Below, piece by piece: positions 1 to 5,006 of a stretch of DNA of 6,797 nt. Source of the stretch: Nitrospirota bacterium (GTDB taxonomy: Bacteria; Nitrospirota; Thermodesulfovibrionia; JACRGW01). Below the pieces are notes generated by a model. The model did not search any database. It was given only the letters and a program-made list of their open reading frames with translations, and had not been told where the DNA came from. Numbering within the stretch: position 1 is the first letter of the stretch; each line of letters begins with the position of its first letter. Where the stretch lies: NCBI GenBank assembly GCA_016212195.1, contig JACRGW010000072.1, forward strand, positions 1-6,797. Reading direction: 5' to 3'. The position numbers and the translations under genes were made by a program.

Positions 1-127
1 CGCAAAAGTATTGCGTTGTTTGCCGAGATAAGCAGTCATCGGCTTCGCAAGAAATGCCCTTCGGGCACTTCCACCAGCCGCCATGCCGTTAGTTGCAATT
101 GAACACTGAAAAATAATAGAATAGTCT
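1..127. repeat. Gene-free left edge with clustered short hairpins (possible palindromic repeat element)
   Basis: No open reading frame of useful length lies here. Three inverted repeats sit close together. CGCAA at 1-5 pairs with TTGCG at 11-15. GCCGA at 22-26 pairs with TCGGC at 39-43. GAAATGCCC at 51-59 pairs with GGGCACTTC at 63-71, with one mismatch and a 3-base loop. TTGCG at 11-15 can also pair with CGCAA at 46-50, enclosing the middle stem. This density of folding suggests the end of a dispersed palindromic repeat or a recombination site that continues off the left edge. I looked for integron attC core boxes and found no full match. A weak promoter for the next gene may lie in the right half (TTGCAA at 93-98, TAGAAT at 117-122, 18-base spacing). 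Confidence 0.35.
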
Positions 128-601
128 ATGAAGATAACCAGTCTATATATTGACACATCAGTAATTGGTGGATGTTGTGACCCTGAATTTCAGGAATGGT
201 CATGTGGGCTTCTTAAAGATTTTCAGTCAGGTATTTTTTCGTTATATCTCTCTGTTCTTACAGATGCAGAAATTCAAGATGCACCTGATGAGGTTAAAGA
301 TGTCTATGCAGAATTTAGAGAGTGTGCAAATAGGATTCTTGAACTTACTCCAGAGGTTATTGAATTGGCAGAGGCGTACATTAGTCACAATATCCTGACA
401 CAAAACTTTCGTAATGATGCCCGCCATATTGCAATAGCTACTATTGCAGGTGTTGACTTATTGGTTAGTTGGAATTTTAAGCATATTGTTCGTTTTGATA
501 AGATACAGAAATTCAATGCGGTAAATATTGAAATGGGTTATAAACTAATTTCGATTTATTCGCCAAGGGAGGTGACAACATATGGCAGTAAAGGTAGTTG
601 A
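128..601 (+). CDS. PIN-domain ribonuclease, probable VapC-like toxin
   Basis: This 157-residue protein has the PIN-domain layout of single-strand RNases that act as type II toxins. The N-terminal strand YIDTSVIGG carries the first acidic residue, Asp9. Glu48 lies in the segment LTDAEI, and Asp97 lies in NDARHIAIATIAGVDLLVSW. SWNFKH at 114-119 is the usual C-terminal motif of this PIN subgroup and has Asn116 where some relatives have Asp. These acidic residues would bind the metal ions used to cut RNA. The ATG at 128 puts the first strand at its normal distance from the start, but no Shine-Dalgarno sequence precedes it. The last 20 bases overlap the small downstream gene, so the two are very probably one operon. 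The target RNA cannot be told from the sequence, and toxin activity is inferred from the family and the gene pair. Confidence 0.85.
   Translation: MKITSLYIDTSVIGGCCDPEFQEWSCGLLKDFQSGIFSLYLSVLTDAEIQDAPDEVKDVYAEFRECANRILELTPEVIELAEAYISHNILTQNFRNDARHIAIATIAGVDLLVSWNFKHIVRFDKIQKFNAVNIEMGYKLISIYSPREVTTYGSKGS
566..575 (+). promoter_or_regulatory. Strong ribosome binding site for the small partner gene
   Basis: The sequence AGGGAGGTGA lies inside the 3' end of the PIN gene and is a near-perfect Shine-Dalgarno match, with nine bases between GGAGG and the ATG at 582. It fixes the start of the 57-residue gene. It contrasts with the PIN gene, which has no recognisable ribosome binding site. Confidence 0.8.
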
Positions 602-755
602 AGTAGTGCGTAAGATAAGAGATAAACAATATGAGGAGACAAAAGGTCTTTCTATAGATGAACAAATTGAGTTTGTAAAGAAAAAATCTGAAGAGTTGAA
701 GAAAGAACTTAAAAAGGTTCAGCGTTCAACTACAGATAACACGGTGCATGTGTAA
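582..755 (+). CDS. Small charged protein, probable antitoxin partner of the PIN protein
   Basis: The predicted product is 57 residues, starting MAVKVVEVVRKIRDKQYEET and ending in a Lys/Glu-rich helix (VKKKSEELKKELKKVQ, about 32-47). From memory, small proteins with an N-terminal VExVRxIRDxxYE pattern and a basic-acidic helical tail often sit directly downstream of SWNFKH-type PIN proteins and are annotated as their antitoxins. The sequence shows a 20-base overlap with the toxin gene, a strong ribosome binding site and no separate promoter. This suggests translational coupling with extra loading of ribosomes on the partner. No ribbon-helix-helix, AbrB or Phd DNA-binding motif is evident, so autoregulation is uncertain. 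The antitoxin role is inferred from position and resemblance. Confidence 0.75.
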   Translation: MAVKVVEVVRKIRDKQYEETKGLSIDEQIEFVKKKSEELKKELKKVQRSTTDNTVHV

Positions 756-788
756 AATAAAAAAAATACTTCGCACTTCATATGCACC
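743..788. other. Inverted repeat between the convergent antitoxin and yidC genes
   Basis: GGTGCATGTG at 743-752 can pair with CATATGCACC at 779-788. That is nine Watson-Crick pairs and one G-U in plus-strand RNA, with a 26-base loop that includes eight A residues (759-766). The left arm covers the last antitoxin codons. On the minus strand the G-U pair becomes an A-C mismatch, so the fold favours the plus-strand transcript. There is no U-run after the plus-strand stem, so it is not a classical terminator. It may protect or end the toxin-antitoxin mRNA, or it may be the edge of an inserted segment. Confidence 0.4.
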
Positions 789-819
789 AAGAACGTTACC
801 CGCCCATTGCAGATAAAAC

Positions 820-2394
820 TTATGCAAGCTTCTTGTTTATATAGTATTGTTGTGCGATGCTCAGGATATTGTTCACAAGCCAGTAGAGGACAAGTCCTGA
901 AGGGAGATTCAGAAACATGAAGGTGAAGATAACAGGGAGGAACATCATCATCTTTGACTGCATAGGGTCGGCTGATGTAGGGGTCATCTTTTGCTGAACG
1001 AACATACTTATCCCCATTACTATAGGGAATACATAAAAGGGGTCCTTTGAAGAGAGATCCCTTATCCATAAATAAAAGGGCGCACCTCTAAGTTCTATAG
1101 CATACATAAGGACATTGTAAAGGGCGATGAAGATAGGAAGTTGTAGAAGCATCGGGAGGCATCCACCCATCGGATTCACCTTATGCTTTTTGTAAAGTCC
1201 CATTATTTCCTTGTTCATCCGTTGTGGATCTTTCTTATACTTTTCCCTTATCTCATTTATCTTCGGTGCAAGGGCCTGCATTGCCTTCATAGATTTCTGG
1301 CTCTTATTTGTTAAGGGAATAAAAATAACCCGTACTAACATCGTGAGGAGTATAATGGCAAGGCCATAATTATTCAGAAAACTATAGAATAATTTAAGGA
1401 GTCTGAAAAATGGTAAGGCGAGGAGTTTATTGCCGGTTCTGCCAAGAGGAAACCAACCGTAATCTATGATTTCCTCCAAACCGACCTTAAGTGTCTTAAG
1501 CCTATCATATTCTTTAGGCCCTGCATATAGTATAAATTCTCCATCCTGAGACATAACAATAAGACCTGTAGAGACTGAGTCATTTATCTTAGTAACAACC
1601 ACCCCATCCACCTTCGAAACAGGGGCAAGGGCAGCAGTAAAATATTTATCCTCCAGTGCTGTCCAGGCTATATTCCCTTTGTAGTTTAGTGGTTCTTTGA
1701 TCTTATCACGGTTGCTCGTTATGTTATTTCCATCAATCCTGCTTACAGGTCCTACATGACCATATCCCTCTTTTGGCTCAAAGATTCCAAAGTCCTGTCC
1801 CACGGAGAGGGTATAACCTCCAGCAATCCCTTCTGTCAAAATCTTTAGATCGATTCTGTAGTCATCACTGTAAAAGGTTAGAATCTTCTTGACAGAGGCT
1901 CCTGATGAATCCTGATAAAAGAAAGTAACGGTCTCCTTTCCACGGTCTTTGCCTAAGATCACCTTTTCGGTATCTACTTTATAGGTACCTTTCAGAATAC
2001 CTTTATTCATTTCTTGAGAGTTCCCTGTTGGAAGAATAGAAAGGGGCAGGATAGATGGTTCTTTAGTCTGTAAGAGTTGGACAGGAATTTTGTCCTTATC
2101 TGTATATTTCTTAAGCTCCAAACTCTTAATGACAGCCCCTTTATTGGTAAGGATAGCTCTGTAAAGCTCGGTATCAACATGTATTAATTTTTCTTCTATC
2201 ACTTCCGTAGGGATTGGTTTTTTCACTTTGGAAGGTGCCTTTTCTTTTTCTTCGGTAGTCTTAGTAGCTGGGGAGATACCTTTTTCTACCTTCTGCTCCT
2301 CCATCTTTGGAGGCTTCGTTTGAGGTACCAGAAACTGATATAGTACGAGAACTATAAGTGCAAGGACTATCGCCAATAATGTCCGCTTATCCAT
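820..2394 (-). CDS. yidC: Membrane protein insertase YidC/Oxa1 family
   Basis: YidC inserts and folds proteins in the inner membrane, alone or with SecYEG. The 524-residue product has the long Gram-negative form. An N-terminal membrane anchor spans about residues 6-24, followed by a Lys/Glu/Pro-rich linker and a large periplasmic domain to about residue 330. The conserved C-terminal insertase core has membrane segments near 343-361, 410-433, 451-470 and 481-518. Arg355, in LTMLVRVIFIPL, is the conserved positive charge of the hydrophilic groove. The cytoplasmic coiled hairpin follows at about 370-400 (KINEIREKYKKDPQRMNKE), then NPMGGCLPMLLQLPIFIALY and the C-terminal YWLVNN. The tail is short and basic. 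AAGGAGA at 2407-2401 supports the ATG at 2394. It is the last visible gene of the rpmH cluster, 36 bases after yidD. The jag and mnmE genes that often follow are absent here. Confidence 0.97.
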   Translation of the reverse strand: MDKRTLLAIVLALIVLVLYQFLVPQTKPPKMEEQKVEKGISPATKTTEEKEKAPSKVKKPIPTEVIEEKLIHVDTELYRAILTNKGAVIKSLELKKYTDKDKIPVQLLQTKEPSILPLSILPTGNSQEMNKGILKGTYKVDTEKVILGKDRGKETVTFFYQDSSGASVKKILTFYSDDYRIDLKILTEGIAGGYTLSVGQDFGIFEPKEGYGHVGPVSRIDGNNITSNRDKIKEPLNYKGNIAWTALEDKYFTAALAPVSKVDGVVVTKINDSVSTGLIVMSQDGEFILYAGPKEYDRLKTLKVGLEEIIDYGWFPLGRTGNKLLALPFFRLLKLFYSFLNNYGLAIILLTMLVRVIFIPLTNKSQKSMKAMQALAPKINEIREKYKKDPQRMNKEIMGLYKKHKVNPMGGCLPMLLQLPIFIALYNVLMYAIELRGAPFYLWIRDLSSKDPFYVFPIVMGISMFVQQKMTPTSADPMQSKMMMFLPVIFTFMFLNLPSGLVLYWLVNNILSIAQQYYINKKLA

Positions 2395-2430
2395 TAATGA
2401 TCTCCTTAGATGATTTAAGATTAAAGAACC

Positions 2431-2706
2431 TTAATCCTTACCGATTGTCATAACAGGTTTTGATTTTTGAATTTCAGATTCATCATTTCCATAAGAAGGG
2501 ACAGGATCATAGCCTCCAGGATGAAAGGGGTGGCATTTAAGAATCCTTCTCAATCCAAGTACTGTTCCCTTAAAGATGTCATATCTTTCGATCGCCTCTA
2601 TCATATAACAAGAGCAAGATGGTGTAAACCGGCATGACTGCGGTAAAACAGGGGAGATAAGGTTTTTATATATTTTAATCAGAAAGATTAAGACACTCTT
2701 CATCAT
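2431..2706 (-). CDS. yidD: Membrane protein insertion efficiency factor YidD
   Basis: YidD is a small protein at the inner face of the membrane that helps YidC-dependent insertion. The 91-residue product carries the family signature in order: an amphipathic N-terminal helix (LIFLIKIYKNLISPVLP), the cysteine motif SCRFTPSCSCYMIEAIERY at about 24-42, KGTVLGLRRILKCHPFHPGGYDPVP at about 46-70, and a variable hydrophilic tail. Conserved Cys, His and Pro positions are intact. The ATG at 2706 follows the rnpA stop codon with no gap; a second ATG directly after it is equally possible. There is no strong Shine-Dalgarno sequence, so translation probably depends on ribosomes finishing rnpA. The position between rnpA and yidC is the standard one. 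Confidence 0.96.
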   Translation of the reverse strand: MMKSVLIFLIKIYKNLISPVLPQSCRFTPSCSCYMIEAIERYDIFKGTVLGLRRILKCHPFHPGGYDPVPSYGNDESEIQKSKPVMTIGKD

Positions 2707-3075
2707 TTATTTATCCAATGATATTTTCAGATATCCTTTATTCGTAGCCCTGAGGATTAATTCTTTTACCCTGTCCTTGAGGTCATTAAAATTCATATCT
2801 TCTGTGCCTTTCCTCGCCACAAAGACGAGATCAAAGCCTCCTTGTATAGACCTGAGGAGTTCTCTCATAATCTCCCGCAAACGCCTTTTTACCCTGTTTC
2901 TTATGACAGCACCCCCTATCTTTTTTCCTACACTTAATCCATAACGGGGGTAGTTGATGTTATTCTTTTTTACAAAAAGGACAAGACAATCACTTCTGAA
3001 GGCATTACCAATCTTATAGATGTCTTTAAACTCATAACCTTTCCGTATCCTCGAATCTGGAGTTATACGGTTAAT
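2707..3075 (-). CDS. rnpA: Ribonuclease P protein component, with a probable ATT start
   Basis: RnpA is the protein subunit of RNase P, which trims the 5' leader from pre-tRNA. The product, 122 residues from the proposed start, shows the family pattern. It has an N-terminal (S)RIRKGYEFKDIY segment, a hydrophobic strand CLVLFVKK, and YGLSVGKKIGGAVIRNRVKRRLRE at about 45-68 with the conserved RNR motif at 59-61. A central strand FDLVFVARKG follows at about 81-90. The frame is open back to a TAG at 3117-3115 inside rpmH, but it has no ATG, GTG or TTG before the RNR motif. The ATT at 3075-3073 gives a normal N-terminus and lies six bases after GGGGAG (3087-3082), so I chose it. An ATA at 3066 is the next choice. 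The start overlaps rpmH by 13 bases, and the stop abuts yidD. The gene identity is firm; the start is an inference. Confidence 0.9.
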   Translation of the reverse strand: MNRITPDSRIRKGYEFKDIYKIGNAFRSDCLVLFVKKNNINYPRYGLSVGKKIGGAVIRNRVKRRLREIMRELLRSIQGGFDLVFVARKGTEDMNFNDLKDRVKELILRATNKGYLKISLDK

Positions 3076-3197
3076 CTTTTTCTCCCCTTTGCCCGTCTCC
3101 TTTTGATGACCCTTCTACCTCCTTTACTGCTCATTCTTTCAAGGAATCCGTGGGTCCTCTTTCTCTTTCTCTTATGGGGTTGATAGGTAATAGACAT
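3063..3197 (-). CDS. rpmH: 50S ribosomal protein L34
   Basis: L34 is a very small, highly basic protein of the large ribosomal subunit. The 44-residue product has the normal length and sequence: MSITYQPHKRKRKRTHGFLE, then RMSSKGGRRVIKRRRAKGRKRLTV. AAGGAGG at 3208-3202 stands four bases before the ATG, a strong and well-placed ribosome binding site. It is the first gene of the minus-strand cluster and its 3' end overlaps the proposed rnpA start. In many bacteria dnaA and the origin lie on the other side of rpmH. Here the neighbour is a MetE-like gene, and I saw no DnaA boxes in the short gap. Confidence 0.97.
   Translation of the reverse strand: MSITYQPHKRKRKRTHGFLERMSSKGGRRVIKRRRAKGRKRLTV
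3082..3087 (-). promoter_or_regulatory. Ribosome binding site for the proposed ATT start of rnpA
   Basis: GGGGAG on the minus strand lies inside the rpmH coding region, six bases before ATT at 3075. It is the only good Shine-Dalgarno match with correct spacing near the expected N-terminus of RnpA, and it decides the start choice. Confidence 0.55.
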
Positions 3198-3241
3198 GGT
3201 TCCTCCTTGCTACTATATAATATCCTATCTGAAAACCTTGT

Positions 3242-3271
3242 AATATAACCCCTGACAATCGCAGAAGTCAA
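3242..3271 (-). promoter_or_regulatory. Sigma70-like promoter for rpmH-rnpA-yidD-yidC
   Basis: Read on the minus strand, TTGACT (3271-3266) is a five-of-six match to the -35 box. TATATT (3247-3242) is a good -10 box, with 18 bases between them. Transcription would start near 3235, leaving a leader of roughly 40 bases before rpmH. The leader contains the strong ribosome binding site and no obvious riboswitch-sized structure. Confidence 0.65.
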
Positions 3272-3280
3272 GAAAAAACA

Positions 3281-3310
3281 TTGAAAGTTTTGGCTAAATC
3301 GGGTTATAGT
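3281..3310 (+). promoter_or_regulatory. Sigma70-like promoter for the MetE-like/tmk/holB/ricT operon
   Basis: TTGAAA (3281-3286) and TATAGT (3305-3310) are separated by 18 bases. The expected start of transcription, about seven bases after the -10 box, falls near 3317, almost on the GTG start codon at 3319. The -35 box lies only nine bases from that of the opposite rpmH promoter. Confidence 0.5.
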
Positions 3311-3318
3311 AAATCACT

Positions 3319-4362
3319 GTGAAATCATTCGATTGTAAAACTACCGGCATCGGTAGTCTGCCTATAAAAGATGCAGGTGAGGCCCTTCGCATAATCCTTG
3401 ATAGCACAGATATACCCTTCTGGCCCCAGCTCCCGAAAAGGGACTTCAAAGAGCAGATGGTCCCGCAATTTTCAGAAGGAATGCCATGTATCAGATTGGA
3501 TCAGGAAAAGGAGAGAATATGGATAGATGTGAGTGAAGAGAGGGCTAACAGGGTCTATAAGTTCTATGAGACATTTCTTGAAGGAAACCCTGACAGGTTC
3601 CGGATTTCGAGTGACTATTCCCGCGGTTTCCACGAGTTTTTGAAGGAACTTACCAGACTCCAGACTCCAGACTCCAGACTCCAGACTTATAAATATTTAA
3701 AGGGACAGGTTACAGGACCGATAACCTTTTCCCTGGGGCTTGCAGACCAGAATAAGAGACCAATCTATTATGATGATGAACTGAGGGATATAGCCATAAA
3801 ACTCATTTCTATGAAGGCACTCTATCAGATAAAAGAACTCGAGGGTTTTGTGGAAAAGGTGATCATATTTATTGACGAACCTATCCTTTCAGCTGTGTGT
3901 TCCTCTGCGTATCTTGGTATAGAGAGAAAGGATGTAGAGAAGGCTCTGGATGAGATTATCGATGCAATTCATTCAGGGAATGCCTTATCAGGGATACATT
4001 GCTGTGGTAACACAGACTGGTCTTTGGTTACTTCAACCGGAATCGATATCCTCAGCTTTGATGCCTACCACTTCTTTAATTCCCTCACCATTTATCCAGA
4101 GGAGATAAAGGGTTTCATAAATAGAGGAGGGTACCTGGCCTGGGGGATAATACCGACAGGTGAGGATATACGACATGAAACAGAAATAGGTCTTACAGAA
4201 AGGTTGGATAATGACTTTAAGATTCTCAGGGACATGGGTATTGATGAGAAAAGACTTAAGGAGCAGTGCCTTATAACTCCAAGTTGTGGGACAGGTGCTA
4301 TGGAGATTGATGATGCAAAGCGTGTCTTTGAACTCCTGAGTGGGGTTGTGAAGGGTCTTTGA
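3319..4362 (+). CDS. MetE/UroD-superfamily methyltransferase-like protein (core-MetE-like)
   Basis: The 347-residue product resembles the catalytic barrel of cobalamin-independent methionine synthase without its N-terminal half. The start KTTGIGSLP is typical. Residues 128-137 (KGQVTGPITF) form a family motif, and VIIFIDEPIL (181-190) carries the usual Asp-Glu-Pro. HCCGNTDW at 227-234 and TPSCGTG at 320-326 supply His227, Cys229 and Cys323, an H-x-C...C zinc site as in MetE and in methylcobamide methyltransferases. The zinc would activate a thiol substrate, perhaps homocysteine. Asp248 may replace a further MetE ligand. Known short core-MetE proteins take the methyl group from a corrinoid protein, but the donor and product here are unproven. 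The GTG start is forced by an in-frame TAA at 3310-3312 and by the conserved motif starting at residue 7. No Shine-Dalgarno sequence is visible. Five copies of a 7-bp repeat encode residues about 112-123. The stop overlaps tmk. Confidence 0.8.
   Translation: MKSFDCKTTGIGSLPIKDAGEALRIILDSTDIPFWPQLPKRDFKEQMVPQFSEGMPCIRLDQEKERIWIDVSEERANRVYKFYETFLEGNPDRFRISSDYSRGFHEFLKELTRLQTPDSRLQTYKYLKGQVTGPITFSLGLADQNKRPIYYDDELRDIAIKLISMKALYQIKELEGFVEKVIIFIDEPILSAVCSSAYLGIERKDVEKALDEIIDAIHSGNALSGIHCCGNTDWSLVTSTGIDILSFDAYHFFNSLTIYPEEIKGFINRGGYLAWGIIPTGEDIRHETEIGLTERLDNDFKILRDMGIDEKRLKEQCLITPSCGTGAMEIDDAKRVFELLSGVVKGL
3653..3687 (+). repeat. Five perfect tandem copies of a 7-bp unit (CCAGACT) inside the MetE-like gene
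   Basis: The units occupy 3653-3659, 3660-3666, 3667-3673, 3674-3680 and 3681-3687 without a mismatch. They encode LQTPDSRLQT in a loop between the helix ending HEFLKEL and the motif YKYLKGQVTGP. No frame of the repeat contains a stop. Because 7 is not a multiple of 3, gain or loss of one copy would shift the reading frame; only changes of three copies keep it. Confidence 0.95.
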
Positions 4363-5006
4363 TGAAAGGCATATTCATTACATTCGAGGGTGTAGAAGGA
4401 TCAGGTAAGACTACCCAGATCGATCTCCTTGCCAATGCACTTGAGGCAGAGGGTCTTCATGTTGTAAAGACTCAGGAGCCAGGGGGTACAAGAATAGGGG
4501 CTATGATAAGAAAGGTCCTTTTAGATCCGAAGAATAAGGAGATAGGGCCTATGACAGAGCTTATGCTCTATGGGGCAAGCAGGGCGCAGCATATAAAAGA
4601 GGTGATCCTTCCTGCTATCAAAGAGGGGAAGATAGTCCTCTGTGATAGGTTCTCCGATTCCACGATCGCCTATCAGGGATATGGCCGTGCGCTCAGTCTC
4701 GAGATAATAGAGAAACTCGATATTTTCGCTACAGAAGGACTTAAACCTTCTTTGACTATCCTCCTCGATATCAACCCTGAGAAGGGACTTTTCAGGGCAA
4801 AGAGGAGGATAGAGGAGAACAATTCCCTTAAGGAAGGGAGGATAGAGCAGGAGGGATTCTCTTTTCATAAAAGGGTGAGAGAGGGTTTTCTGAGGCTTGC
4901 TGAGGAGGAGCCTGATAGAATAAAGGTGATGGGTGCAGATCTTCCGGTAGAGGAGATCCATAAGAAAATTATTGAGATCGTGAAGGAGAAATTCCAATGG
5001 CATTAA
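4362..5006 (+). CDS. tmk: Thymidylate kinase (dTMP kinase)
   Basis: The enzyme transfers a phosphate from ATP to dTMP, giving dTDP for DNA synthesis. The 214-residue product has normal length. It carries the P-loop FEGVEGSGKTT (8-18), EPGGT (39-43), the nucleotide-site segment LMLYGASRAQH (67-77) and DRFSDSTIAYQGYGR (95-109). LTILLDINP precedes the lid region rich in Arg and Glu (about 145-165, ending EGFSFHKRVREGF). I chose the ATG at 4362, whose A is also the last base of the MetE-like stop codon; AAGGG at 4351-4355 is well spaced for it. A TTG three bases upstream would add one residue and is less likely. The gene overlaps holB by ten bases, the common tmk-holB arrangement, so both are probably translated from one mRNA. 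Confidence 0.97.
   Translation: MKGIFITFEGVEGSGKTTQIDLLANALEAEGLHVVKTQEPGGTRIGAMIRKVLLDPKNKEIGPMTELMLYGASRAQHIKEVILPAIKEGKIVLCDRFSDSTIAYQGYGRALSLEIIEKLDIFATEGLKPSLTILLDINPEKGLFRAKRRIEENNSLKEGRIEQEGFSFHKRVREGFLRLAEEEPDRIKVMGADLPVEEIHKKIIEIVKEKFQWH

Noticed and set aside
1..110. Integron attC site in the hairpin-rich left edge
   Set aside because: GTTAGTT at the right end is one mismatch from the R' core box, but no partner R'' box with the required spacing is visible and no integrase is present. It stays an unexplained folded repeat.
753..819. Rho-independent terminator for yidC using the T-run on the minus strand (766-759)
   Set aside because: The bases just before the T-run on that strand form no GC-rich stem, and the larger inverted repeat encloses the run instead of preceding it.
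719..1069. 116-residue open frame on the minus strand overlapping the end of yidC
   Set aside because: It overlaps yidC out of frame, has no recognisable family, and yidC is certain.
2419..2436. GATTAA/TTAATC inverted repeat at the end of yidD
   Set aside because: Six AT-rich pairs with no following T-run are too weak for a terminator, and yidC follows at once in the same cluster.
3198..3318. Replication origin beside rpmH
   Set aside because: The gap is only about 120 bases, has no TTATCCACA-type DnaA boxes, and the neighbour is not dnaA.
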